A stretch of DNA of 64,000 bases from Parnassius smintheus behrii (GCA_036936625.1 JAUPFT010000022.1:24632240-24696239); one strand, 5' to 3'. Positions 1-10,234 are shown, counted from the stretch's first letter. Numbers and translations: made by a program. The notes: generated from the sequence alone by a model not told the origin.

Positions 1-925
1 AGTTCTTATAATGTTTTGGGTAAAAACCTGACGGAAACCAATTCCATTCGAGACCTGGGCGTGATATTTGATAGCAAATTAAGATTCGATAAACATATTA
101 ATTCTATAGTGACTGCTTCTTTTAGGCTGCTCGGCTTTGTTCTTAGACAGTCTAAAGATTTCAAAAAGGTAACAACAATACTTCAACTGTACAACAGCTT
201 GGTCCGTAGCAAACTTGAATGTTGTCAAGTATGGTCTCCCGCTTACAAAAACCACATTGAAAGAATCGAACGTGTTCAAAAAAGACTCATTAAACACCTA
301 ATATTCCGTTTTAAGGCGTCGTCTTAGTGAGTGCTACAATAATAAACTTGCTCACTTTAGGATGAAACCACTGGCAGTTCGTAGATCTCTTCTTGATTCG
401 AAATTTCTTTATAAACTTTTCAATGGTAAAATTGATGACAGTGAGGTGTTGAGCAGATTTAATATTAATGTACTTCGGAGACCTTCTCGCAACCCATGTC
501 CTTTCTTTAGGACTGACAGCACTCGAACAAAACTTGGACAGAATTCTCCAATAACACGTATATCACGCGTATACAATGTATGTGTAAAAAACATAGCAAC
601 ACTGGACATTGGTTGTGACGGGCTCACACTTTTTATGAAAAAATGTAACGACTGTTTAGAAAATTAATTATTCACTAACTTTAACCAAACCAAGCCAAAC
701 TTAACTTTTATTTATGTTATAAAAACTATTAACTTTCTTTTGTTCGTAAAACTTGTTTTTGTTCCAACTACCATTAAAATAGGCAAATTATAAACACTGT
801 TTTAGAATGACGTGTTCTCCTATAATTACATACATAGTTATTTATAGATGTAAAGCATGTGTTAGAAGTAATTTAATATGTACAACTGCTGGAGATCCAT
901 ATAAATAAATAAATAAATAAAGATA
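1..925 (+). mobile_element. 3' end of a CR1/jockey-group LINE, cut by the window edge
   Basis: The open frame at 16-327 reads as the C-terminal part of a LINE reverse transcriptase: DLGVIFDSKL, then an LYNSLVRSKLECC-type segment, then a RIERVQKR motif. After a frameshift near 320 the similarity continues at 362-667 (KFLYKLFNGKIDDSEVL) to a stop. A non-coding 3' part follows and ends in a short ATAAATAAATAA run at about 903-922. The copy is a broken, non-functional fragment and its 5' part lies outside the window. The subfamily (CR1, Daphne or jockey) is not certain. Confidence 0.8.
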
Positions 926-1089
926 GATTGTATATTAGCCGATTATTATCATGACGTAAGCTTTACTGTTTGATTTGTTTTTAATTTTCTTTTATTCTTT
1001 ATCACAATGTATAATCCACTGCTTGATACTCATATCTTTCCACGTAAGGAGAATTTACCAAAATAGTAGGCGTTTCCTCCTACCTTAGC

Positions 1090-1395
1090 AAGCGATTTAT
1101 TTTTCTTTTTTAAGGGTAACAAACGAGCACACACTCCACCTGATGGTAAGTGGATGCTGTGGCCCATAGACATCTACATTTCACCTCGAATAAGAATCAA
1201 AATGTAGATGCGTTGTCACCCTTGAGGACTATGATGGAATGCCTCGATTTCAGAAAACGGGTCGCCAGTTCTCTACACTCACCTTACAAAACACAGCAGC
1301 TTTAAGCTACTATTTTACGCTGGTATTCTGTGGGAGCGTGGTCCTTCTCCAGTCGAGCCGACCCATTCATGCTACAACCATATTATATATTGATT
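1090..1395 (-). repeat. SINE-A copy
   Basis: Member of the LINE-tailed SINE-A family, read on the minus strand. The tail (CAAACGAGCACAC, CACCTGATGGTAAGTGG) is at the low-coordinate end. The body (AAATGTAGATGCGTTGTCACC, GGAATGCCTCG) follows, and the head (GAGCGTGGTCCTTC, TCGAGCCGACCCATTC) ends near 1380. The copy is diverged but full in length except for the extreme 5' end. Confidence 0.8.
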
Positions 1396-1589
1396 AATGT
1401 TATCAATATATAATCTGCGGCGTGGCGTGTGGCGTGGTAAAAGAAAAGAAAGAATTGCAAGTCAACATACTAAAACCGCCGATCTTGGTATATATAAGCT
1501 GGTTCTACCGCTTTCTAACAGAGACTATGAGATTCTTCTGTAATTTTCCATATCCGTTTCTTACGGCACCCATGACTCAATGTTTGTTC

Positions 1590-1835
1590 GTGGTCGAGCT
1601 ACTCTGCGACTATATTATAGTTGCAACACAAATTTGTCGGCTCGACCGGGGAAGGGCCACGCTATCATAGAATACCAGCATAAAATAGCAGCTTAATATT
1701 GCTGTGTTTCTTATGGTGAGCGTAGAAATCCGGTACCTTTTTACCTTTTTCGTTTTCGAAGCACTCCATCTTAGCTAGGTGACAATGCGTCTGCATTTAG
1801 ATTCTGATTTTATTCTCTGTCATTTGATCCGATTG
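1590..1835 (+). repeat. SINE-A copy, tail lost
   Basis: Plus-strand copy starting near GTGGTCGAGCTAC. It retains TCGGCTCGACCGGGGAAG, ACCAGCATAAAATAGCAGC and the GACAATGCGTCTGCATTT block, then fades before the tail. It lies about 200 bp from an opposite-orientation copy of the same family. Confidence 0.7.
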
Positions 1836-1974
1836 AACAAACGCATGGAGTTATGCTTTCCAAAATCTAAATAAATTTTTGAAATCAACTTTTGATTTCC
1901 AAAACTCGGAGACAATTACAACTGCATCTAAATGAGAAATTCATGAAACAAGATAATAATAATAATAATAATAA

Positions 1975-3331
1975 CAGCCTTTTGTCCGGTGTGAATAAGA
2001 CACATGCATATAACGGTTGGATCATGCCTGTCCTCATGTATACCTTTGGCATACTCAGGTGGACTCAGACTGAACTTAACGCCCTGGATAGAAAAGCCCG
2101 CACTACCATGACGTCCCATAAGATGTATCATCCGAGATCGTCGGTAATGAGGCTGTACTTGCCGCGAAAGCATGGTGGGCGTGGCTTGCTGAGCGCGCTC
2201 ACCATGCATAATCGCGAAGTGTGCAGCCTCCGTCATTACTTCCTGGCGAGATCGGATGGTCCATTCTATAATGACGTCATTTCTAGTGATAAAGGACTTA
2301 CCCCTCTATCCTTAGCCAACGAGCAATGGCAAGACCCGGCAGTACAGAGCATTTGCGACCGGGAGACCGTATAGAAGGAGAAGGAGCTCCACGGGAGGTA
2401 CTACAGGGCTCTACATGAGCCTCACGTAGATACAGCCGCCTCCCTCAACTGGCTACGTTTCGGTGACCTCTTCGGGGAAACCGAGGGTTTTGTCTGTGCA
2501 ATACAGGATCAGGTTATTAAGACCAACAACTATCGGAGATACATCCTAAAGGATGGCACCGTCGACGTCTGTCGAGCTTGTCGCCATCCCGGTGAGTCAC
2601 TTAGGCATGTCATCTCCGGTTGTTCGGCGCTTTCTAACTCCGAGTACTTGCACAGGCACAACCTAGTAGCCAGAATTCTACACCAGGAGCTCGCTCTGAA
2701 ATACGGCCTCGTGGACCGGAAATTGCCGTATTACAAGTACTTTCCGGAAGCCGTGCTCGAAAATGACCGCGCCAGGCTCTACTGGAACCGAGCCATCATC
2801 ACAGACAGGACTATTCTTGCGAATAAGCCTGATATTGTGCTGATGGACCGGGCACAGTCAAGGATATTTTTGATCGACATTACCATTCCGTATGACGAGA
2901 ACCTCGTGAAAGCCGAAACAGATAAACGAACAAAATATCTGGACCTAGCTCACGAGGTGACCCACATGTGGGGTGGTATGCCGACCAAAATTATTCCTGT
3001 AGTCGTCTGTGCAAATGGGCTAATCCCAGTCAGCCTCTCGGATCATCTGAGGCGACTGGGACTCCGTGACGGACCGCTCCGGGCTCAAATGCAGAAGGCG
3101 GTGCTCCACGATACCGCCCGCATCGTCCGTCGGTTTCTTTCCCTTTCCCCCTAACCCTCGGCCGTTTGGTCTCCCCTGCCGAGGGATCGCATCTGGTTGG
3201 ATCTTATTTATTTATGTAGTTTTTGTATTTATTTTATTTTATTGATATTTATGTATATTTATCTTTTCATTTTAATTTATAATTATATATTTATAGCACC
3301 CAACCAGGTGAGAAAATTATATAGATACCCC
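1975..3331 (+). mobile_element. Dong/R4-like non-LTR retrotransposon, 5'-truncated, between TAA repeats
   Basis: The segment starts directly after a TAA-repeat run (1953-1974) and ends at another (3332-3344). Bombyx Dong, of the R4 clade, is known to insert into TAA repeats. The coding part is a C-terminal retroelement polyprotein with a C-x2-C-x8-H-x4-C finger and a restriction-like endonuclease domain. A 3' UTR of about 175 bp follows. A second, shorter copy with the same 3' end is at 20600-20851, also between TAA repeats. About 165 bp downstream of the right-hand TAA run is also shared by the two copies, so either the target was a repeat or the true 3' end lies further right. Confidence 0.75.
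1980..3154 (+). pseudogene. C-terminal ORF of the Dong-like element: zinc finger and restriction-like endonuclease
   Basis: One reading frame runs from the truncation point to the stop at 3152-3154. It is broken only by an in-frame TAG at 2372-2374. In order it shows a thumb-like segment with the YLPRKHGGRGLL motif, a CCHC-type finger (CRACRHPGESLRHVISGC, near 2573-2630), and a restriction-like endonuclease core. The core has KPDIVLMD, then LIDITIPYDENLV, then an ExxK-like AETDKRTKY. The RT catalytic domain is absent because of 5' truncation, so the copy cannot be autonomous. The single stop and otherwise clean frame suggest it is not very old. The family is inferred from the motif order and not from a search. 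Confidence 0.75.
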
Positions 3332-3344
3332 ATAATAATAATAA

Positions 3345-3510
3345 GCTTTTTATTTGTCTCAGTTAACACATGTTATTAAAAAAATACAAATAGAAATCAT
3401 CACAAACTTAGCTTAGAAACATACTTAAGTAACATAGTAATGAGACAATCTGGCCTGTGACTCAGCTATGTGGTGATTTTAGGTCACCGCTGGTATTCTG
3501 CCATAGCCAA
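3345..3510. repeat. Repeat downstream of the Dong-like element, paralogous to 20863-21970
   Basis: This stretch (GCTTTTTATTTGTCTCAGTT, ACTTAAGTAACATAG, TGGCCTGTGACTCAGC, GATTTTAGGTCACCGCTGG) recurs after the second Dong-like copy. There it is split by two later insertions, so it serves as the uninterrupted reference for both target sites. From 3510 to about 3900 I see only AT-rich sequence. Confidence 0.6.
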
Positions 3511-3937
3511 CTATTTTAAAAAACACAGTATCTTAACCTAATTTTGGCATTGACGTAATACAACTAAAGAATAGACTAAAATGTTTATTCATACGTGCAA
3601 TCGCCTCTGGGCCTACCAGAAACTTCAACGATTCTCAATGGTATTAGTAAGAATTAAGTCTGTAGTTATATATAATATTTCATACCTCCTAGATCCTAAT
3701 TGAATAATAATTATTCACTACTACTAATAATAATTATAATATCAGTGCTCCATATATAATAATATGCATTTATTATATTACATTTCCTTGAATTATTGAT
3801 TAATTATCAATTAAATGAACAAACATATCTTTCAGGAAAAATTGGAGTATCAAAAGATTTAAAAAAAAGATTGATATCAATATAGAAGTTAGCGGGGGAA
3901 ACTTAAATCGGATTAATAATTTCACAAAGATCCGACA

Positions 3938-3952
3938 AGATAGATTAGATAA
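3938..3952 (+). promoter_or_regulatory. Two GATA-factor-like sites upstream of the chitin deacetylase
   Basis: AGATAG at 3938-3943 and AGATAA at 3947-3952 match WGATAR and lie about 115-130 bp before the chosen ATG. GATA factors commonly drive insect midgut genes. The motif is short and frequent in AT-rich DNA, so this is only suggestive. I could not place a convincing TATA box or initiator. Confidence 0.25.
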
Positions 3953-4065
3953 AATCGTGGCTTACAGAGGATGTGACTGGTTTAACGATAAAACTGTAAC
4001 TAAATATAATGTTTCCTAAAACAAACAAACGAGGCAGTTGCACTGCATGCAAAGAATCGATCAAA

Positions 4066-4242
4066 ATGCAGTTGCTAGCGATTCTTATTTCTGCAGTTTT
4101 TGTCGCGATAGCAGTTGCAGATGGCAATGTTAGGGAACTCCCTCTAGCAGAGACATGTAACGAAGATCTTTGTAAATTGCCAAATTGCCGATGCTCGTCT
4201 ACCGAAATTCCCGGAGGATTAGAACCAAGAGATACTCCCCAG
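4066..4242 (+). CDS. Chitin deacetylase exon 1: signal peptide and N-terminus
   Basis: Encodes residues 1-59: a hydrophobic signal peptide (about 1-18) and then a cysteine-rich start (TCNEDLCKLPNCRCSS). It ends in phase 0 at ...DTPQ with donor CAG|GTATGT. Confidence 0.92.
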
Positions 4243-7200
4243 GTATGTATAGCATAATTAAAAAAACCTTTTATGTAATATAAAGAAATACCATCATTTG
4301 TTTATGTAATTTATAAGGATGTCACTGTGAATATGTTTAACTTCAAGGGATATCGTGTCATATACATTAAAAAAAGTTACTTAGTAGTTACTGTAGCGTT
4401 GTCCCTTTTTGATGTCAGTTTTTTCTAATAATACTTAAGTGCCAAAGAAACTTACAGTTCACCTGATGGTCCATGGACACCATCTTCAAGGTGCGTTGTC
4501 ACCTCCGAGGACTTGTGGGATGCTTTGAAGGCTGTAATTGTACTGACTTTTTATGATCTGGCACTGCTATTTGTCAGCAGAAATAGATAAGTCTAGTCAG
4601 ACAGACTCTCTCACTTAGTTAAAAAGAAAAAGTACATTCATGCCTTCCATTATTTAGTATAATTTTTTTGTTATATTACATTTACGGGTAGTGGCGGTGA
4701 AAGAATATCCACTACTTGTCTTAAAAATTGACACGTGAAATGGAATCAAGAGATGAGCAGCAGCATCTTCCTAATATTTCACATTTCAAATTTTCACGAC
4801 CTAAAAATCAAAAAACTGCCAAGCGGTATGGTAAATATCCCCTAGTTATAGTCCCTTATGAAGCAATCTGTGGGGGAGCCCTTTGTTCAGCAGTGGACTT
4901 TATTACTCTGTAACGGTAACATCTTTTTTTTATAGGATAAGGTAAGGGTAAGTGGTTGCTGTGGCCCATGGACATCTACATCTATCGTCGATTACAAATC
5001 AAAATGCAGATGCGTTGTCACCCGTGAGGAGTAAGATGGAATGCCTCGTTTTCAGTAAAAAGGGTTTCCAGTTCTTTACACTCACCATACGAAAAACAGT
5101 AGCATTAAGCTACTATTTCACGCTGGTATTCTGTGAGAGCGTGGTCCTTCCCCGGTCGAGCCGAATTATTCGTGCTACAACTATACTACTAACATAACTG
5201 CAGCATGACTCTACCACATATATATCAGTCATCGCACATCGCGACAAAACTCGCGATACCACCCATACCATCTGGATGATTGGCGGTCCACCACCGTACG
5301 ATTTAATAGAAGTTTTCTACCTCGCACAACTTCCTTGTGGAATCAACTACCAGCGGAGATTTTTCCGGACCGATACGACTTAGGGACCTTCAAGAAAGGA
5401 GCCCACTCCTTTTTAAAATGCTGGCAACGCATCTGCAATTCCCCTGGTGTTGCAGTTGTTCATGGGCGGCGGTAATCACTTACCATCAGGTAAACCGTGT
5501 ACTCGTTTGCCCCCTCTCCTATAAAAAAACGATATTTTAACTTTCTTACTTGTGTGTAAATATGTAAAAAAAATGTATTACTTATAACTTTTTTTATTAA
5601 TTTTGTTGACAGTTTGTTATACCTACATTCGACGATGCTGTCAACATACTCAACATGGTAACTTACCGCGAAATCCTGTACAATCGGCAAAATAAGAACA
5701 ACTGTCCAGCTAGTGCCACCTTCTACATGAGCCATGAGTACACAAACTATCAACTGGTTAACGAACTCTATAACCAAGGCTTCGAAATTGCCCTTCATTC
5801 CATTTCTCACCAAACTCCTCAGACATACTGGGCTGAAGCAACCTATGATGACATGTTGAAAGAATTCGGAGACCAAAAACTTCAAGTGTCTCACTTTGCT
5901 AATATTCCCGAAAATGCTGTTCAAGGTAAATAATTTTTGATTCTTCAAAAAGTAAATATTAGAGATAATAGATATCACGGGTTTTAATTTCTTGCGCGAA
6001 AGTCTAATTATTTTTCTAAAACAAAAGTAGCCTGACTACTGAGGAGTACCTCATAACATCAGCTATCTACCAGCGAAAAACCCATCAAAATCGGTACAGT
6101 TATTTCGGAGATTAGCCGGAACAAATAGACAGGCAAAAATCTTAAAAATTTGGTCTTTTGATATAAGTACCGTATAAACTTTCATTTGCATTTAGTAAAA
6201 AGCTGTCATCTTGACATTACAAACAGTCACTTTACAATTTTATTTATTTATATAAATGGAGAATAATCTATACGCGTTTTATTTAGATTCACTTAAATAT
6301 TAATAACAATTTCTCTTTAATTAAAATGTAAATCAAAAAATCCTTCAATCAATTAGAAATATCGATAAGAATATTTAATTTAATAACAATTTATTTTATT
6401 ACGCAGGAGTTCGTATTCCGTTCCTTCAAATGACCGGAAATGCCAGTTTTCAAGTAATGGCAGATGTCGGTTTAAAATACGACTGTTCATGGCCAACAAC
6501 TCGTTACGTAGATCCAGGACTGTGGCCATATACTTTGGACTATGCTTCGATCCAAGATTATATTGTTCCCCCTTGTCCAACTGCGTCAATACCTGGTGTT
6601 TGGGTGTTACCTATGGTCGCCTGGATTGACTTGCAGGGATTCCCTTGCTCCATGGTTGATGCCTGTGTATTTGTGTAAGTATGTTGTGCAGTGTTATACA
6701 TGAAAGTAAATATTCATAAAAATTAAATATTCATAGTATGTTAGTTGCTGCTGACGTAGGAAACTATTTCCATCGTCACTTCATTTCGTTTTGTTCCGTT
6801 CCATTCCAGCTTATCAAAAGACCACTACTAAACATAGGCCTCCCCTCCCCATGGACTGCTTCATAGCGGCCATATTTGCCAAGTTGCCAGGCTTAGCAGG
6901 CGAGTTGGTTACTGCAGTTTATTTTATTATTGGTTGTTATTAGTAAAATACTTCTCCCCATCTCCTTATTTGTTCCCATCCGTCGGCTCTAACGACAACC
7001 AGGGTCGACGTGGGGCCAATACACGGTCTCTGTAAGGTCCATACCAAGCAAATATTAATTGAAATTTTAAGTTCTGATCCAAATTAATAATGTGCAACAA
7101 ACGCCAACACATATTGGAGCAATGCGACACTGTCTATCCTGCGTCTTAAATTTAGTAACTAATTAGAGTAGTTGTTATTATTAGCGTTAATTTAAGTATG

Positions 7201-10035
7201 ACTGCCTCGTTGGTCTAGTGGTTGTAGTAGTGCGACTGCTGATTATGAGGTCCTGGGATCGAATCCCCGGTCGGACCAAAAAATAATTATTGGGTTTTTC
7301 CATCAAGAAATTCTCAGTAGTTGCCCGGAGTCAGGAAGTTAGCGGTGTCTCACCCCCGTGCCTCGGAAAGCACGTAAAGCCGTCCTGCATCTGATCTCTC
7401 CCCGGTAGTGTCGGTTTACCGTCCCATCGGATAATGAGAGAGTGCACCTGTGCTTGCGCATACACTTGGCACTATAATTCTGTCCTGCGCCGATGGCTAG
7501 CCTCCGTTGAGGCAGGCTGTCATGGCCGAAATTCGGTCTGGAGGACATTATTATTATAATAAGCGTTAAATATTTTCTTAAAAGTAGAATCGGACGCAAA
7601 CAGAACACTTTCTTTTTGGCCAAACCAAAGTGCATAAATACTCTTTGACTTAAAATAAATAATTACCTTAATTGTAAATAACACTACATTGGTACATTCT
7701 ATCCACGGAAATCCGGGGCTGGTCGCTAGTGAATAAGAAATGCATGAACAGTTTCATTTGATAATTTTATTTTGACCGTATCAACACTTTTTAATTTTTA
7801 AATATTTTTCTAAATAGATATGATTTTTAATATTAGAATATTGTTTACCAGACCACCACACGACGACGAAGAAAAATGGTTCCAATTCATTCTAACTAAC
7901 TTCGAAAGGAATTACCTCGGCAATCGAGCTCCTTTTGGCTTTTATGTACACGAATGGTACCTCGCTACCTACCCCGCTGTGAAAAGAGCTCTAGTCAGAT
8001 TCTTGGATTTAGTTAATAATCTCAATGATGCTTTCATGGTAAGTGTTCAAATTGAATTCGATTTTTACTTTTTCAATTTACCTTCGACTATAATCGAGAT
8101 GAATACTTTTAAAGCCGAAAGCTTCTAGTGTAGTCCTATTTAAATTTGGTAAAGATCTGACCAATAGCTTTTATTATATAATATTTATTAATACATCGAT
8201 GATATTCTCATTTTATGTATACAGTGAATTTCGGTTATAACGACAGCGGAGGGACCACTTTAATGTCGTCGCTATATCCGGAGGTCTCTATATCCGAAAT
8301 AATAAAAAGTCATGTACATATTTACTTATCATTTATTTAAATATGTTATACACGGATGTAATTGCAAAAACGTGTTATAATGCACTGTTTAAGTTTAGTT
8401 TTTTATACACGCTGTAAGGTTCCATTTTCATAATTCCTTCAACATCTAAATTATTTTGGCCTTCACCAAATAAACAGTACTTTTTGAGCGTTGTTATAGC
8501 ACATCTTCCTCTTCTTCATCCTCCTTTTTTATGTTTGAAGAAAAAACAAAGGATAAGAAAGCTTAATAGTTTTATGAATGAGTCTTTGTGCCTTTACCGA
8601 CTCAGTCGCAATATCAGCAAGGGATTTCTAGGAATCGGTCATAAATGGTTCATAAAAACAAGTCGCTAAACCCGAAATTGACGCTATAACCAAAGTCGCT
8701 ATTACTGAATGAATTTCTTACAAAACTATGTTTTAAATTCAAGGGACGTATGTTTGACGTCACTATAACCAAAAAGTCGTTACAACCGAAGTAGTTATTA
8801 ATGAAATCCACTGTATATTGAAGTCGGTTGTACATTTTTAATTTTACCACTTGTAACTAGTCCTATTTTATTCAGGTGAGTTCGAGTGAAGTCATTGATT
8901 GGGTACAAAACCCTATCCCATTAGAGGAATATATTAAGAAGGACTGCAAAACAATCGTACCAACGGTTTGTCAACGTGCAAGCTGTGGACCTTTAAGTTC
9001 TTCTCATAATGAGGTAGGTATTGGACTTGACTCACTTGTAACTTGTATCTCAGAACCGTGTTTATTGCATTGCTTTTTACGTTCAGCAGTGGTCTTGTAA
9101 AGGGGCTGTGTTTGATATTTATGTAAGAAAAGATATATGTAATATGAAAAAGGAAAGTAAGAACTGCCAACTGGCCAAGTGATCAGTCTGAGCGTCCAAC
9201 GACAGAGCAACAATAATCTGGATGTTAGTGTTGTTAGCCTTTTAGCTTTTTCAGTTTCATTTGATACTTGATACTTTGGAAACTTTAGTACCGTGATTTA
9301 GGCTTTGACTAAGTATAATTCGGTGTATACGTATCACTCTTGTGGCATAAAACAAAAAAGTTACAAAATGCCAAGTCCGTCTGCACTTGGTGCATTCTTA
9401 TACTAATTAACTACTGACGCCCTGGCGATAACTGGCGTAATCCTTCGAAATTATGGAACCAAAATACCCTACACTGCTGACGAGCTGTACGGGCTTTGCG
9501 CTCACCAATTTGCCTGCCAAGTGTGTTGTAAATATCTATATCATAAAACGCTAATCTTTCAATTTATACATTCCTGGTAGCTGAATCTTGTAAAGGCCTA
9601 TGGGGTCTTGCGCCCTCCTTTCTCCCAAGGAGGGTCGCGTCCGTTTACGGCTTAAAGATCTCTCGTCAGATCGTTAAGCCAATCCCAAAAGGTGGTGTTT
9701 AGTGGGTAAAAGTCTCCACATAATCACGCAGCCGGCTGCGTGGAATGCTATGACCATTCACCACCTCCCTCCCCCGTTACCCGCGGGGCCCGCGGGTTGC
9801 CCTTATTTGCTTCGGGCGCAAAAAAAGCCTATGGGGTAGACCCAACTATAATGACTAAACAGTAATATGACAAGACTTTTTTATAATTATAAGAATAGAG
9901 ATATATTTAGAGTGGGCAAGTATTTATTTATTTTATTTATTCTTATATTTAATGTTACAGATCAGCTACTGGATGCAGATTTGTAATACATGCCCAAATG
10001 TTTACCCTTGGCTTGGAAATCCTCTCGGAAATTAA
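4066..10035 (+). CDS. Chitin deacetylase, midgut (group V) type, six exons, complete
   Basis: Secreted polysaccharide deacetylase (NodB fold, carbohydrate esterase 4) that removes acetyl groups from chitin. The exons are 4066-4242, 5613-5925, 6407-6674, 7852-8038, 8876-9013 and 9961-10035. All junctions are GT-AG, and the join gives 385 codons plus TAA. I chose the ATG at 4066 because MQLLAILISAVFVAIAVA is a clean signal peptide; an in-frame ATG at 4009 would add 19 polar residues before it. Visible motifs are TFDDA (64-68; Asp66/Asp67), HSISH (121-125; metal-binding His), RIPF (166-169) and YDCSWP (188-193). A cysteine-rich tail ends in YPWLGNPLGN. There is no chitin-binding or LDL-receptor A domain, which fits the gut-specific group V that acts on the peritrophic matrix. 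Introns 1, 2, 3 and 5 hold SINE, LINE or tRNA-SINE sequence and intron 4 holds a MITE, but no exon is damaged. Confidence 0.93.
4430..4545 (-). repeat. Degenerate SINE-A relic
   Basis: Retains TTCACCTGATGGTCCATGG and GGTGCGTTGTCACCTCCGAG, in family order on the minus strand with internal deletions. It lies in intron 1 of the chitin deacetylase. Confidence 0.5.
4686..4914 (+). mobile_element. Short non-autonomous RTE-derived element
   Basis: The start (GTAGTGGCGGTGAAAGAATA, TATCCACTAC, CAGCAGCATCTTCCT) matches the 5' end of the full RTE element at 33749-36916. The end (GGGGGAGCCC, TTCAGCAGTGGACTTT) matches that element's 3' end. About 2.9 kb of coding region is missing between them. Other members are at 6808-7010, 39219-39420, 43018-43245 and 43733-43915. 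Confidence 0.6.
4924..5219 (-). repeat. SINE-A copy, near full length
   Basis: Runs from the A-rich tail (TTTTTTTTATAGGATAAGG) through ATGCAGATGCGTTGTCACCC and GAGCGTGGTCCTTCCCCGG to CTGCAGCATGACTCTACCAC at the 5' end. It lies in intron 1 of the chitin deacetylase, directly beside a LINE 3' end with the same kind of tail. Confidence 0.85.
5227..5531 (+). mobile_element. 3' end of a jockey-type LINE (same family as 59653-60745)
   Basis: Encodes remnants of the LINE C-terminus (RSFLPRTTSLWNQLP-like, then IFPDRYDLGTFKKGAHSF, with frame breaks). The 3' UTR is GGGCGGCGGTAATCAC, TTACCATCAGGTAAACC, GTACTCGTTTGCCCC and CTATAAAAAAA. The final roughly 60 bp correspond to the SINE-A tail. The copy is 5'-truncated and lies in intron 1 of the chitin deacetylase. 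Confidence 0.8.
5613..5925 (+). CDS. Chitin deacetylase exon 2: catalytic motifs 1 and 2
   Basis: Begins after TTGACAG with FVIPTFDDAV (catalytic aspartates) and contains the HSISH metal-binding motif. It encodes residues 60-163 plus one base, with donor CAAG|GTAAAT. The exon begins about 80 bp after a LINE 3' end (5227-5531). Confidence 0.92.
6407..6674 (+). CDS. Chitin deacetylase exon 3: catalytic motifs 3 to 5
   Basis: Acceptor TTACGCAG|GAGTT restores GVRIPF. The exon carries YDCSWPTTRY, DPGLWPYTL and the LPMVAW segment, then ends in phase 2 at GT|GTAAGT. Confidence 0.92.
6808..7010 (-). mobile_element. Short RTE-derived element
   Basis: Minus-strand member of the family seen at 4686-4914. 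The RTE-like 3' end (AACATAGGCCTCCCC) is joined within about 40 bp to RTE 5' sequence (CATATTTGCCAAGTTGCC, CTTCTCCCCATCTCC). It lies in intron 3 of the chitin deacetylase. Confidence 0.5.
7200..7560 (+). repeat. tRNA-derived SINE-B copy
   Basis: A tRNA-like head has an A-box-like TGGTCTAGTGG and a B-box-like GGGATCGAATCCCC. The family body follows (TCAAGAAATTCTCAGTAG, CCGTGCCTCGGAAAGCACG, GTCCCATCGGATAATGAGAG, GAAATTCGGTCTGGAGGAC) and ends in an ATTATTAT tail. The best copy is at 48534-48915. It lies in intron 3 of the chitin deacetylase. Confidence 0.85.
7852..8038 (+). CDS. Chitin deacetylase exon 4: C-terminal part of the deacetylase fold
   Basis: Acceptor TTTACCAG|ACCACC joins to give VPPHDDEEKW. 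It continues with NRAPFGFYVHEWYLA, the family's late conserved block, and ends in phase 0 at ATG|GTAAGT. Confidence 0.92.
8222..8813. mobile_element. pogo/Tigger-type MITE
   Basis: Terminal inverted repeats are CAGTGAATTTCGGTTATAAC at the left and CAGTGGATTTC with CGGTTGTAACGAC on the opposite strand at the right. TA duplicates at 8220-8221 and 8814-8815. The CAGTG end and TA target are typical of pogo-like elements. Near 8490-8522 the minus strand reads a short acidic stretch (EDEEEEDVL, then a stop), possibly the tail of a lost transposase. It lies in intron 4 of the chitin deacetylase. Confidence 0.7.
8876..9013 (+). CDS. Chitin deacetylase exon 5
   Basis: Encodes 46 residues in phase 0/0 (VSSSEVIDWVQNPIPL, then a Cys-rich stretch with CQRASCGPL). 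The acceptor is TTATTCAG and the donor is GAG|GTAGGT. Confidence 0.9.
9607..9826 (+). mobile_element. Short 3' fragment of a LINE with an 11-bp target duplication
   Basis: GCCTATGGGGT occurs at 9596-9606 and 9827-9837 and brackets 220 bp that end in GCTTCGGGCGCAAAAAAA. The interior (GCGCCCTCCTTTCTCC, GGAGGGTCGC) resembles the 3' UTR of the LINE at 28826-31372. It is a clean 5'-truncated insertion in intron 5 of the chitin deacetylase. Confidence 0.8.
9961..10035 (+). CDS. Chitin deacetylase exon 6: C-terminus
   Basis: A short terminal exon of 24 residues and TAA, too small for a plain ORF scan. After acceptor AATGTTACAG it reads ISYWMQICNTCPNVYPWLG and then NPLGN, a conserved terminus in lepidopteran midgut deacetylases. 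Confidence 0.9.
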   Translation: MSYWMQICNTCPNVYPWLGNPLGN

Positions 10036-10070
10036 TTTAATATTTCTTAAATTTGTAATTTTTTCAACTA

Positions 10071-10076
10071 AATAAA
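10071..10076 (+). terminator. Polyadenylation signal of the chitin deacetylase
   Basis: A canonical AATAAA 36 bp after the stop codon, in the TTTTCAACTAAATAAATA context. It implies a very short 3' UTR. Confidence 0.6.
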
Positions 10077-10234
10077 TATATGTATTTCATATATACATCT
10101 TTCATTAGTTCTGTTCTATATTTTTTTGTAAACTTGCGTTATTTTTATCGTACAGTAAATTCCACATCAACCGTTCGATTTTAAGTAAAACAATAACTAT
10201 GAGCTTTAGGATATAGGACAGGATTGGTTATCTC

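Noticed and set aside
4009..4065. Upstream in-frame ATG as the chitin deacetylase start
   Set aside because: It would place 19 polar residues before a clear signal peptide, so the ATG at 4066 is preferred.
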